From Dryocosmus kuriphilus (lineage: Eukaryota; Arthropoda; Insecta; Hymenoptera; Cynipidae), in contig CM076197.1 in assembly GCA_038277395.1 (NCBI GenBank), forward strand, positions 97,681,442 through 97,745,441: a DNA stretch of 64,000 nt, written 5' to 3'. Below, piece after piece: positions 46,801 to 60,188 of this stretch (its first letter is position 1; every line of letters starts with the position of its first letter). The notes beneath the pieces are model-generated. The model saw nothing but the letters and a program-made list of their open reading frames with translations. It did no database searches and was not told where the DNA came from. A program made the translations under genes and the position numbers.

Positions 46801-49800
46801 TTTTCCGAGTGAAGAAATTAGCTGACTTCATTACTAAGAATTTCTCAGTCAATTTTAATTTTAATTTTTCCCTTGAATGATATGAATAAAACACAGTCAA
46901 TATTTTAATGTGAAAAACGCATATATTATATTTGAAAATTGGCAAAAATCAATACCAAGGAAAGATTTTGAATTAAATAGTGGGCATGGCGTATGTGAGA
47001 GGCATTTTCATCCTGAGCAAATTGTGAGGATTCGCGAAGTAACAGATGACCAGGGTAACGTTATTGCAGCAGTAAGTATTACATTTTTGATCTTTATTTA
47101 TATAAGTACAAAAAAATTTTATCTTAGACCTACAATCACCATTGTGAAAACTTTTTAGATGTCAAATTAAACTTCTGTTACTGCTGTTAGCTCATTTTCC
47201 GAGTGAAGAAATTAGCTGACTTCATTACTAAGAATTTCTCAGTCAATTTTAATTTTAATTTTTCCCTTGAATGATATGAATAAAACACAGTCAATATTTT
47301 AATGTGAAAAACGCATATATTATATTTGAAAATTGGCAAAAATCAATACCAAGGAAAGATTTTGAATTAAATAGTGGGCATGGCGTATGTGAGAGGCATT
47401 TTCATCCTGAGCAAATTGTGAGGATTCGCGAAGTAACAGATGGCCAGGGAAACGTTATTGCAGCAGTATGTATTATATTTTTTGATAATTATTTATATAA
47501 GTACAAAAAAATTTTATCTTAGACCTACAATCACCATTGTGAAAACTTTTTAGATGTCAAATAAAACTTCTGTTACTGCTGTTAGCTCATTTTCGGACTG
47601 AAGAAATTAGCTGGCTTTATTACTAAAAATTTCTCAGTCAATTTTAATTTTAATTTTTTTTCCTTGAATGATAAGAATAAAACACAGACAATATTTTAAT
47701 GTGAAAAACGCATATATTATCATTTGAAAATTGGCAAAAATCAATACCAAGGAAAGATTTTGAATTAAATAGCGGCATGGCGTATGTGAGAGGCATTTTC
47801 ATCCTGAGCAAATTGTGAGGATTCGCGAAGTAACAGATGGTCAGGGAAACGTTATTGCAGCAGTAAGTATTACATTTTTGATCTTTATTTATATAAGTAC
47901 AAAAAAATTTTATCTTAGACCTACAATCACCACTGTGAAAACTTTTTAGATGTCAAATTAAACTTCTGTTACTGCTATTAGCTCATTTTCGGAGTGAAGA
48001 AATTAGCTGACTTCATTACTAAGAATTTCTCAGTCAATTTTAAATTTAATTTTTCCCTGAATGATATGAATAAAACACAGTCAATATTTTAATGTGAGAA
48101 ATGCATGCATTATTATTTGGAAATTGGCAAAAAATCAATACCAAGGAAAGATTTTGAATTTAAATAGTGGGTATGGCGTATGTGAGAGGCATTTTCATCC
48201 TGAGCAAATTGTGAGGATACGGGAAGTGAAAGATGGCCAGGGAAACGTTATTGCAGCAGTAAGTATTACATTTTTGATCATTATTTATATAAGTACAAAA
48301 GAAATTTTATCTTAGACCTACAATCACCATTGTGAAAACTTTTTCGATGTCAAATTAAACTTCTGTTACTGCTGTTAGCTCATTTTCCGAATGAAGAAAT
48401 TAGCTGACTTCATTACTAAGAATTTCTCAGTCAATTTTAATTTTAATTTTTCCCTTGAATGATATGAATAAAACACAGTCAATATTTTAATGTAAAAAAC
48501 GCATATATTATATTTGAAAATTGTCAAAAATCAATACCAAGGAAAGATTTTGAATTAAATAGTGGGCATGGCGTATGTGAGAGGCATTTTCATCCTGAGC
48601 AAATTGTGAGGATTCGCGAAGTAACAGATGGTCAGGGAAACGTTATTGCAGCAGTAAGTATTATATCTTTGATCATTATTTATATAAGTACAAAGAAATT
48701 TTATCTTAGACCTACAATCACCATTGTGAAAACTTTTTAGATGTCAAATTAAACTTCTGTTACTGCTGTTAGCTCATTTTCCGAGTGAAGAAATTAGCTG
48801 ACTTCATTACTAAGAATTTCTCAGTCAATTTTAATTTTAATTTTTCCCTTGAATGATATGAATAAAACACAGTCAATATTTTAATGTGAAAAACGCATAT
48901 ATTATATTTGAAAATTGTCAAAAATCAATACCAAGGAAAGATTTTGAATTAAATAGTGGGCATGGCGTATGTGAGAGGCATTTTCATCCTGAGCAAATTG
49001 TGAGGATTCGCGAAGTAACAGATGGTCAGGGAAACGTTATTGCAGCAGTAAGTATTATATTTTTGATCATTATTTATATAAGTACAAAGAAATTTTATCT
49101 TAGACCTACAATCACCATTGTGAAAACTTTTTAGATGTCAAATTAAACTTCTGTTACTGCTGTTAGCTCATTTTCGGAGTGAAGAAATTAGCTGACTTCA
49201 TTACTAAGAATTTCTCAGTCAATTTTAAATTTAATTTTTCCCTGAATGATATGAATAAAACACAGTCAATATTTTAATGTGAGAAATGCATACATTATTA
49301 TTTGAAAATTGGCAAAAAATCAATACCAAGGAAAGATTTTGAATTAAATAGTGGGCATGGCGTATGTGAGAGGCATTTTCATCCTGAGCAAATTGTGTGG
49401 ATTCGCCAAGTGACAGATGGCCAGGGAAACGTTATTGCAGCAGTAAGTATTACATTTTTGATCTTTATTTATAAAGTACAAAAAAATGGTATCTTAGACC
49501 CACAATCACCATTGTGAAAACTTTTTAGATGTCAAATGAAACTTCTGTTACTGCTGTTAGCTCATTTTCGGAGCGAAGAAATCAGCTGACTTTATTACCA
49601 AAAATTTCTCAGTCAATTTTAATTTTAGTTTTTCCCTTGAATGATAAAAATAAAACACAGTCAATATTTTAATGTGACAAACGCATATACTATCATTTGA
49701 AAATTGGCAAAAATCAATACCAAGGAAAGATTTTGAATTAAATAGTGGGCATGGCGTATGTGAGAGGCATTTTCATCCTGAGCAAATTGTGTGGATTCGC

Positions 49801-52800
49801 CAAGTGACAGATGGCCAGGGAAACGTTATTGCAGCAGTAAGTATTACATTTTTGATCTTTCTTTATAAAGTACAAAAAAATGGTATCTTAGAACCACAAT
49901 CACCATTGTAAAAACTTTTTAGATGTCAAATAAAACTTCTGTTACTGCTGTTAGCTCATTTTCGGAGCGAAGAAATCAGCTGACTTTATTACCAAAAATT
50001 TCTCAGTCAATTTTAATTTTAGTTTTTCCCTTGAATGATAAAAATAAATCACAGTCAATATTTTAATGTGACAAACGCATATACTATCATTTGAAAATTG
50101 GCAAAAATCAATACCAAGGAAAGATTTTGAATTAAATAGTGGGCATGGCGTATGTGAGAGGCATTTTCATCCTGAGCAAATTGTGTGGATTCGCCAAGTG
50201 ACAGATGGCCAGGGAAACGTTATTGCAGCAGCAAGTATTACATTTTTGATCTTTCTTTATAAAGTACAAAAAAATGGTATCTTAGAACCACAATCACCAT
50301 TGTAAAAACTTTTATATGTCAAATTAAACTTCTGTTACTGCTGTTAGCTCATTTTCGGAGTGAAGAAATTAGCTGACTTCATTACTAAGAATTTCTCAGT
50401 CAATTTTAAATTTAATTTTTCCCCGAATGATATGAATAAAGCACAGTCAATATTTTAATGTGAGAAATGCATACATTATTATTTGAAAATTGGCAAAGAA
50501 TCAATACCAAGGAAAGATTTTGAATTAAATAGTGGGCATGGCGTATGTGAGAGGCATTTTCATCCTGAGCAAATTGTGTGGATTCGCCAAGTGACAGATG
50601 GCCAGGGAAACGTTATTGCAGCAGTAAGTATTACATTTTTGATCTTTATTTATAAAGTACAAAAAAATGGTATCTTAGACCCACAATCACCATTGTGAAA
50701 ACTTTTTAGATGTCAAATGAAACTTCTGTTACTGCTGTTAGCTCATTTTCGGAGTGAAGAAATTAGCTGACTTTAATAATAAAAATTTCTCAGTCAATTT
50801 TAATTTTAATTTTTCCCTTGAATGATATGAAAAAATCACAGTCAATCTTTTAATGTGAAAAACGCATATATTATCATTTGAAAATTGGCAAAAATCAATA
50901 CCAAGGAAAGATTTTGAATTAAATAGTGGACATGGCGTATGTGAGAGACATTTTCATCCTGAGCAAATTGTGAGGATTCGCGAAGTAACAGATGGCCAGG
51001 GAAACGTTATTGCAGCAGTAAGTATTACATTTTTGATCTTTATTTATATAAGTACAAAAAAATTTTATTTTAGACCCACAATCACCATTCTTAAAACTTT
51101 TTAGATGTCACATTAAACTTCTGTTACTGCTGTTAGCTCATTTTCGGAGTAAAGAAATTAGCTGACTTCATTACTAAGAATTTCTCAGTCAATTTTAAAT
51201 TTAATTTTTCCCTGAATGATATGAATAAAACACAGTCAATATTTTAATGTGAGAAATGCATACATTATTATTTGAAAATTGGCAAAAAATCAATATCAAG
51301 GAAAGATTTTGAATTAAATAGTGGGCATGGCGTATGTGAGAGGCATTTTCATCCTGAGCAAATTGTGTGGATTCGCCAAGTGACAGATGGCCAGGCAAAC
51401 GTTATTGCAGCAGTAAGTATTACATTTTTGATCTTTATTTATAAAGTACCAAAGAATGGTATCTTAGATCCACAAACACCATTGTGAAAACTTTTTAGAT
51501 GTCAAATGAAACTTCTGTTACTGCTGTTAGCTCATTTTCGGAGCGAAGAAATCAGCTGACTTTATTACCAAAAATTTCTCAGTCAATTTTAATTTTTCCC
51601 TTGAACGATAAAAATAAAACACAGTCAATATTTTAATGTGAAAAATGCATATATTATCATTTGAAAATTGGCAAAAATCAATACCAAGGAAAGATTTTGA
51701 ATTAAATAGTGGGCATGGCGTATGTGAGAGGCATTTTCATCCTGAGCAAATTGTGAGGATTCGCGAAGTAACAGATGGCCAGGGAAACGTTATTGCAGCA
51801 GTAAGTATTATATTTTTGATCATTATTTATATAAGTACAAAAAAATTTTATCTTAGACCTACAATCACCATTGTGAAAACTTTTTAGATGTCAAATAAAA
51901 CTTCTGTTACTGCTGTTAGCTCATTTTCGGACTGAAGAAATTAGCTGGCTTTATTACTAAACATTTCTCAGTCAATTTTAATTTTAATTTTTCCCTTGAA
52001 TGATAAGAATAAAACACAGACAATATTTTAATGTGAAAAACGCATATATTATCATTTGAAAATTGGCAAAAATCAATACCAAGGAAAGATTTTGAATTAA
52101 ATAGCGGCATGGCGTATGTGAGAGGCATTTTCATCCTGAGCAAATTGTGAGGATTCGCGAAGTAACAGATGGTCAGGGAAACGTTATTGCAGCAGTAAGT
52201 ATTACATTTTTGATCTTTATTTATATAAGTACAAAAAAATTTTATCTTAGACCTACAATCACCACTGTGAAAACTTTTTAGATGTCAAATTAAACTTCTG
52301 TTACTGCTATTAGCTCATTTTCGGAGTGAAGAAATTAGCTGACTTCATTACTAAGAATTTCTCAGTCAATTTTAAATTTAATTTTTCCCTGAATGATATG
52401 AATAAAACACAGTCAATATTTTAATGTGAGAAATGCATGCATTATTATTTGAAAATTGGCAAAAAATCAATACCAAGGAAAGATTTTGAATTAAATAGTG
52501 GGCATGGCGTATGTGAGAGGCATTTTCATCCTGAGCAAATTGTGAGGATACGGGAAGTGAAAGATGGCCAGGGAAACGTTATTGCAGCAGTAAGTATTAT
52601 ATTTTTGATCATTATTTATATAAGTACAAAGAAATTTTATCTTAGACCTACAATCACCATTGTGAAAACTTTTTAGATGTCAAATTAAACTTCTGTTACT
52701 GCTGTTAGCTCATTTTCCGAATGAAGAAATTAGCTGACTTCATTACTAAGAATTTCTCAGTCAATTTTAATTTTAATTTTTCCCTTGAATGATATGAATA

Positions 52801-55800
52801 AAACACAGTCAATATTTTAATGTGAAAAACGCATATATTATATTTGAAAATTGTCAAAAATCAATACCAAGGAAAGATTTTGAATTAAATAGTGGGCATG
52901 GCGTATGTGAGAGGCATTTTCATCCTGAGCAAATTGTGAGGATTCGCGAAGTAACAGATGGTCAGGGAAACGTTATTGCAGCAGTAAGTATTATATTTTT
53001 GATCATTATTTATATAAGTACAAAGAAATTTTATCTTAGACCTACAATCACCATTGTGAAAACTTTTTAGATGTCAAATTAAACTTCTGTTACTGCTGTT
53101 AGCTCATTTTCCGAGTGAAGAAATTAGCTGACTTCATTACTAAGAATTTCTCAGTCAATTTTAATTTTAATTTTTCCCTTGAATGATATGAATAAAACAC
53201 AGTCAATATTTTAATGTGAAAAATGCATATATTATATTTGAAAATTGTCAAAAATCAATACCAAGGAAAGATTTTGAATTAAATAGTGGGCATGGCGTAT
53301 GTGAGAGGCATTTTCATCCTGAGCAAATTGTGAGGATTCGCGAAGTAACAGATGGTCAGGGAAACGTTATTGCAGCAGTAAGTATTATATTTTTGATCAT
53401 TATTTATATAAGTACAAAGAAATTTTATCTTAGACCTACAATCACCATTGTGAAAACTTTTTAGATGTCAAATTAAACTTCTGTTACTGCTGTTAGCTCA
53501 TTTTCGGAGTGAAGAAATTAGCTGACTTCATTACTAAGAATTTCTCAGTCAATTTTAAATTTAATTTTTCCCTGAATGATATGAATAAAACACAGTCAAT
53601 ATTTTAATGTGAGAAATGCATACATTATTATTTTTGAAAATTGGCAAAAAATCAATACCAAGGAAAGATTTTGAATTAAATAGTGGGCATGGCGTATGTG
53701 AGAGGCATTTTCATCCTGAGCAAATTGTGAGGATTCGCGAAGTAACAGATGGTCAGGGAAACGTTATTGCAGCAGTAAGTATTATATTTTTGATCATTAT
53801 TTATATAAGTACAAAGAAATTTTATCTTAGACCTACAATCACCATTGTGAAAACTTTTTAGATGTCAAATTAAACTTCTGTTACTGCTGTTAGCTCATTT
53901 TCCGAGTGAAGAAATTAGCTGACTTCATTACTAAGAATTTCTCAGTCAATTTTAATTTTAATTTTTCCCTTGAATGATATGAATAAAACACAGTCAATAT
54001 TTTAATGTGAAGAACGGATATATTATATTTGAAAATTGGCAAAAATCAATACCAAGGAAAGATTTTGAATTAAATAGTGGGCATGGCGTATGTGAGAGGC
54101 ATTTTCATCCTGAGCAAATTGTGAGGATTCGCGAAGTAACAGATGACCAGGGTAACGTTATTGCAGCAGTAAGTATTATATTTTTGATAATTATTTATAT
54201 AAGTACAAAAAAATTTTATCTTAGACCTACAATCACCATTGTGAAAACTTTTTAGATGTCAAATTAAACTTCTGTTACTGCTATTAGCTCATTTTCGGAC
54301 TGAAGAAATTAGCTGGCTTTATTACTAAAAATTTCTCAGTCAATTTTAATTTTAATTTTTCCCTTGAATGATAAGAATAAAACACAGACAATATTTTAAT
54401 GTGAAAAACGCATATATTATCATTTGAAAATTGGCAAAAATCAATACCAAGGAAAGATTTTGAATTAAATAGCGGCATGGCGTATGTGAGAGGCATTTTC
54501 ATCCTGAGCAAATTGTGAGGATTCGCGAAGTAACAGATGGTCAGGGAAACGTTATTGCAGCAGTAAGTATTACATTTTTGATCTTTATTTATATAAGTAC
54601 AAAAAAATTTTATCTTAGACCTACAATCACCACTGTGAAAACTTTTTAGATGTCAAATTAAACTTCTGTTACTGCTATTAGCTCATTTTCGGAGTGAAGA
54701 AATTAGCTGACTTCATTACTAAGAATTTCTCAGTCAATTTTAAATTTAATTTTTCCCTGAATGATATGAATAAAACACAGTCAATATTTTAATGTGAGAA
54801 ATGCATGCATTATTATTTGAAAATTGGCAAAAAATCAATACCAAGGAAAGATTTTGAATTAAATAGTGGGCATGGCGTATGTGAGAGGCATTTTCATCCT
54901 GAGCAAATTGTGAGGATACGGGAAGTGAAAGATGGCCAGGGAAACGTTATTGCAGCAGTAAGTATTACATTTTTGATCATTATTTATATAAGTACAAAGA
55001 AATTTTATCTTAGACCTACAATCACCATTGTGAAAACTTTTTCGATGTCAAATTAAACTTCTGTTACTGCTGTTAGCTCATTTTCCGAATGAAGAAATTA
55101 GCTGACTTCATTACTAAGAATTTCTCAGTCAATTTTAATTTTAATTTTTCCCTTGAATGATATGAATAAAACACAGTCAATATTTTAATGTAAAAAACGC
55201 ATATATTATATTTGAAAATTGTCAAAAATCAATACCAAGGAAAGATTTTGAATTAAATAGTGGGCATGGCGTATGTGAGAGGCATTTTCATCCTGAGCAA
55301 ATTGTGAGGATTCGCGAAGTAACAGATGGTCAGGGAAACGTTATTGCAGCAGTAAGTATTATATTTTTGATCATTATTTATATAAGTACAAAGAAATTTT
55401 ATCTTAGACCTACAATCACCATTGTGAAAACTTTTTAGATGTCAAATTAAACTTCTGTTACTGCTGTTAGCTCATTTTCCGAGTGAAGAAATTAGCTGAC
55501 TTCATTACTAAGAATTTCTCAGTCAATTTTAATTTTAATTTTTCCCTTGAATGATATGAATAAAACACAGTCAATATTTTAATGTGAAAAACGCATATAT
55601 TATATTTGAAAATTGTCAAAAATCAATACCAAGGAAAGATTTTGAATTAAATAGTGGGCATGGCGTATGTGAGAGGCATTTTCATCCTGAGCAAATTGTG
55701 AGGATTCGCGAAGTAACAGATGGTCAGGGAAACGTTATTGCAGCAGTAAGTATTATATTTTTGATCATTATTTATATAAGTACAAAGAAATTTTATCTTA

Positions 55801-58800
55801 GACCTACAATCACCATTGTGAAAACTTTTTAGATGTCAAATTAAACTTCTGTTACTGCTGTTAGCTCATTTTCCGAGTGAAGAAATTAGCTGACTTCATT
55901 ACGAAGAATTTCTCAGTCAATTTTAATTTTAATTTTTCCCTTGAATGATATGAATAAAACACAGTCAATATTTTAATGTGAAAAACGCATATATTATATT
56001 TGAAAATTGTCAAAAATCAATACCAAGGAAAGATTTTGAATTAAATAGTGGGCATGGCGTATGTGAGAGGCATTTTCATCCTGAGCAAATTGTGAGGATT
56101 CGCGAAGTAACAGATGGTCAGGGAAACGTTATTGCAGCAGTAAGTATTATATTTTTGATCATTATTTATATAAGTACAAAGAAATTTTATCTTAGACCTA
56201 CAATCACCATTGTGAAAACTTTTTAGATGTCAAATTAAACTTCTGTTACTGCTGTTAGCTCATTTTCCGAGTGAAGAAATTAGCTGACTTCATTACTAAG
56301 AATTTTTCAGTCAATTTTAATTTTAATTTTTCCCTTGAATGATATGAATAAAACACAGTCAATATTTTAATGTGAAAAACGCATATATTATATTTGAAAA
56401 TTGTCAAAAATCAATACCAAGGAAAGATTTTGAATTAAATAGTGGGCATGGCGTATGTGAGAGGCATTTTCATCCTGAGCAAATTGTGAGGATTCGCGAA
56501 GTAACAGATGGTCAGGGAAACGTTATTGCAGCAGTAAGTATTATATTTTTGATCATTATTTATATAAGTACAAAGAAATTTTATCTTAGACCTACAATCA
56601 CCATTGTGAAAACTTTTTAGATGTCAAATTAAACTTCTGTTACTGCTGTTAGCTCATTTTCGGAGTGAAGAAATTAGCTGACTTCATTACTAAGAATTTC
56701 TCAGTCAATTTTAAATTTAATTTTTCCCTGAATGATATGAATAAAACACAGTCAATATTTTAATGTGAGAAATGCATACATTATTATTTGAAAATTGGCA
56801 AAAAATCAATACCAAGGAAAGATTTTTAATTAAATAGTGGGCATGGCGTATGTGAGAGGCATTTTCATCCTGAGCAAATTGTGTGGATTCGCCAAGTGAC
56901 AGATGGCCAGGGAAACGTTATTGCAGCAGTAAGTATTACATTTTTGATCTTTATTTATAAAGTACAAAAAAATGGTATCTTAGACCCACAATCACCATTG
57001 TGAAAACTTTTTAGATGTCAAATGAAACTTCTGTTACTGCTGTTAGCTCATTTTCGGAGCGAAGAAATCAGCTGACTTTATTACCAAAAATTTCTCAGTC
57101 AATTTTAATTTTAGTTTTTCCCTTGAATGATAAAAATAAAACACAGTCAATATTTTAATGTGACAAACGCATATACTATCATTTGAAAATTGGCAAAAAT
57201 CAATACCAAGGAAAGATTTTGAATTAAATAGTGGGCATGGCGTATGTGAGAGGCATTTTCATCCTGAGCAAATTGTGTGGATTCGCCAAGTGACAGATGG
57301 CCAGGGAAACGTTATTGCAGCAGTAAGTATTACATTTTTGATCTTTCTTTATAAAGTACAAAAAAATGGTATCTTAGAACCACAATCACCATTGTAAAAA
57401 CTTTTTAGATGTCAAATAAAACTTCTGTTACTGCTGTTAGCTCATTTTCGGAGCGAAGAAATCAGCTGACTTTATTACCAAAAATTTCTCAGTCAATTTT
57501 AATTTTAGTTTTTCCCTTGAATGATAAAAATAAATCACAGTCAATATTTTAATGTGACAAACGCATATACTATCATTTGAAAATTGGCAAAAATCAATAC
57601 CAAGGAAAGATTTTGAATTAAATAGTGGGCATGGCGTATGTGAGAGGCATTTTCATCCTGAGCAAATTGTGTGGATTCGCCAAGTGACAGATGGCCAGGG
57701 AAACGTTATTGCAGCAGTAAGTATTACATTTTTGATCTTTCTTTATAAAGTACAAAAAAATGGTATCTTAGAACCACAATCACCATTGTAAAAACTTTTA
57801 TATGTCAAATTAAACTTCTGTTACTGCTGTTAGCTCATTTTCGGAGTGAAGAAATTAGCTGACTTCATTACTAAGAATTTCTCAGTCAATTTTAAATTTA
57901 ATTTTTCCCCGAATGATATGAATAAAACACAGTCAATATTTTAATGTGAGAAATGCATACATTATTATTTGAAAATTGGCAAAGAATCAATACCAACGAA
58001 AGATTTTGAATTAAATAGTGGGGATGGCGTATGTGAGAGGCATTTTCATCCTGAGCAAATTGTGTGGATTCGCCAAGTGACAGATGGCCAGGGAAACGTT
58101 ATTGCAGCAGTAAGTATTACATTTTTGATCTTTATTTATAAAGTACAAAAAAAAATGGTATCTTAGACCCACAATCACCATTGTGAAAACTTTTTAGATG
58201 TCAAATGAAACTTCTGTTACTGCTGTTAGCTCATTTTCGGAGCGAAGAAATCAGCTGACTTTATTACCAAAAATTTCTCAGTCAATTTTAATTTTAGTTT
58301 TTTCCCTTGAATGATAAAAATAAAACACAGTCAATATTTTAATGTGACAAACGCATATACTATCATTTGAAAATTGGCAAAAATCAATACCAAGGAAAGA
58401 TTTTGAATTAAATAGTGGGCATGGCGTATGTGAGAGGCATTTTCATCCTGAGCAAATTGTGTGGATTCGCCAAGTGACAGATGGCCAGGGAAACGTTATT
58501 GCAGCAGTAAGTATTACATTTTTGATCTTTCTTTATAAAGTACAAAAAAATGGTATCTTAGAACCACAATCACCATTGTAAAAACTTTTTAGATGTCAAA
58601 TAAAACTTCTGTTACTGCTGTTAGCTCATTTTCGGAGTGAAGAAATTAGCTGACTTTATTACTAAAAACTTCTCAGTCAATTTTAATTTTAATTTTTCCC
58701 TTGAATGATATGAAAAAATCACAGTCAATATTTTAATGTGAAAAAGGCATATATTATCATTTAAAAATTGGCAAAAATCAATACCAAGGAAAGATTTTGA

Positions 58801-59155
58801 ATTAAATAGTGGACATGGCGTATGTGAATGGCATTTTCATCCTGAGCGAATTGTGAGGATTCGCGAAGTGACAGATGGCCAGGGAAACGTTATTGCAGCA
58901 GTAAGTATTAAATTTTTGATCTTTATTTATATAAGTACAAAAAGATTTTATTTTAGACCTACAATCACCATTTTTAAAACTTTTTAGATGTCAAATAAAA
59001 CTTCTGTTACTGGTCTTAGCTCATTTTCGGAGTGAAGAAATTAGCTGCCTTTATTATTAAGAATTTTTCAGTAAATTTTAATTTTAATTTTTTCCTTGAA
59101 ATATATGAGTAAAATATATTCAATATTTTAATGTCAAAAACGCATATATTATCAT
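40630..59155 (+). repeat. tandem array of ~47 units (~394 bp) carrying a THAP C-terminal half-exon
   Basis: Each unit runs from GAAAATTGGCAAAAATCAAT through the THAP half (SIPRKDFELNSGHGVCERHF, PEQIVRIREVTDGQGNVIAA), a GTAAGT donor, a short intron, CTTTTTAGATGTCAA and the exon 2 region, to TTTTAATGTGAAAAACGCAT, where the next unit begins. Unit starts lie about every 394 bp from 40630 to 58765. Most units keep the THAP half open. Units near 42200, 44960, 47720, 52060 and 54430 share a one-base deletion (AATAGCGGCATGG). One near 48150 has an inserted T, and one near 56820 has a TTTTAA stop. Donors at two units (near 44706 and 47467) are GTATGT. Two main subtypes exist: REV (VRIREVTDGQ or KDGQ) and RQV (VWIRQVTDGQ). 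Confidence 0.95.
41435..41774 (+). pseudogene. best-preserved unit type (unit 3): THAP half plus open 46-codon exon 2
   Basis: Here the THAP half (ISRKDFELNSGHGVCERHFH then VWIRQVTDGQ) ends at GCAGCA|GTAAGT near 41549. An intron of about 87 bases ends at CTTTTTAG (41636), and exon 2 (41637-41774) is fully open for 46 codons: MSNETSVTAVSSFSERRNQL ... TQSIF, then TAA. In REV-type units the CGA is TGA and exon 2 is cut to 16 codons. Several RQV-type units (near 49550 and 57030) keep it open with an in-frame 6-base insertion. This suggests RQV units are closest to the ancestral gene's 3' end. No splice acceptor is visible in front of the THAP half, so a single unit is not a self-contained exon. 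Confidence 0.5.
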
Positions 59156-59363
59156 TTTTAAACATTTACATATATTGGAAAACTCGACCACAAAAGAAAC
59201 TTAAAAGATACTCATATTCTTAAACAATATGATGAACTACTGCTGTCTAATATTTCCTATAAAATATACCAATATATAATAATAATATATTATAAATTAA
59301 TAAAATTGATATATTATAATTATGATCCTATATATTATTATTATATATGTATATGCATATAAT

Positions 59364-59365
<2 letters not shown>

Positions 59366-59410
<45 letters not shown>
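59366..59410. repeat. (AT)n microsatellite
   Basis: An uninterrupted AT dinucleotide run of about 45 bp lies in the trailer of the THAP-array element. Confidence 0.95.
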
Positions 59411-59413
<3 letters not shown>

Positions 59414-59636
59414 CTGAATATATCCTGAATTTTTTCTTATGAATAATTCTCTCGCTTACTATTTCTTCTGGGAATGTTTAAAAAGACACTATTTGAAGCC
59501 CGGTAGTGTAGTGACTTTTATTTAGGAAAAATGTATTAATAATATTTGTATTCTTAAAGTTCATTCATGACATGTAAATTCATATTCGAGGAATACATGT
59601 TAAATATATATGTTTAATTTGATATTATACCTGTAG

Positions 59637-59918
59637 GTGTTCTTTATTTCCCTCCACTTCTCCTGTACCAAAAGTTTCAATTTTGGAAAATATTTAATAA
59701 AAGAATGTACATTTTTCTTGAACTCAGAAAAAACATTTTTAAGATGTAGTCGATGTAGTAAGATTTTCTTTAAAGATCAAAATGTTTCGAAAGACCCAGA
59801 AATTATCATTTATTTAATTAATAAATTATTTATACTTTTATATTCCATTATTTATGAGTTAAATTTTTTATTATTCAAACTCTATAAATGCACAAAACCT
59901 CACGGAACACTATTTTAA
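59637..59918 (+). pseudogene. possible C-terminal transposase relic in the array trailer
   Basis: A frame preceded by ATTATACCTGTAG reads through FNFGKYLIKECTFFLNSEKT and then LRCSRCSKIF, a C-x2-C pair. THAP-containing P-type transposases end with a short Cys-pair region of similar look. The match is weak and the rest is AT-driven, so this is only a hint of the element's original 3' coding end. Confidence 0.2.
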
Positions 59919-60064
59919 AATTCTTTTTTTTTTCAACCAATCTTTTACATTTAAATACAAATTGTTATTTTTCAAATACTGCTTACGGACCAAATTAGTC
60001 TTTAAAAAAATTGTGATTTTCATTCATTTGAATTATTGGATTTTTAATTATATTTAATAATTTT

Positions 60065-60188
60065 CCCTATAAGCTGCAATGCTTTAGTAGGCCTGAACGG
60101 ATGTGGCGCCCTCAGTCGGACTAGTTCACGGTGGAGAACTTAAGCGAAGAAGGATTTGATCGCAAAACTAGAGGAGTCGGATAGGGCT
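60065..60188 (-). repeat. right inverted repeat of the THAP-array element
   Basis: It ends TCGGATAGGGCT at 60188, the complement of the left end. Landmarks CGGATGTGGCGCCCTCAGTC and TAGTTCACGGTGGAGAACTT match the left repeat inverted. Confidence 0.8.

Larger units (their letters stand above)
40081..60188 (+). mobile_element. ~20.1 kb inverted-repeat-bounded element containing the THAP array
   Basis: The outer edges are inverted copies of each other over about 120 bp. The left runs AGCCCTATCCGA ... CGCTTAAGT.CTCCA.CGTGAACTA ... CTGAGGGCG ... CCACATCCGTT ... TAAAGCATTG (40081-40195). The right is the same order in complement (60065-60188). Between them lie a short leader, one THAP start codon, about 47 repeat units and a ~1 kb trailer. 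No matching direct duplication was found outside the ends. Removing the array would leave about 2 kb, a normal size for a DNA transposon remnant with a THAP-type transposase N-terminus. P, Kolobok and other superfamilies use THAP domains; which one this is cannot be told from what remains. Confidence 0.7.

Noticed and set aside
41339..54511. Minus-strand ORFs of 65-75 codons inside the array (near 41.4, 44.9, 51.3, 52.0 and 54.4 kb)
   Set aside because: They are antisense shadows of the THAP half-exon and recur only because the unit does.
40630..59155. THAP half-exons as a mutually exclusive alternative-exon cassette (Dscam-like)
   Set aside because: No splice acceptor precedes the THAP half in the units, many units share the same frameshift, and the units are too alike to give diversity.
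40630..59155. CRISPR-like or other spacer-repeat array
   Set aside because: Units are continuous ~394 bp direct repeats with no variable spacers, in a eukaryotic context.
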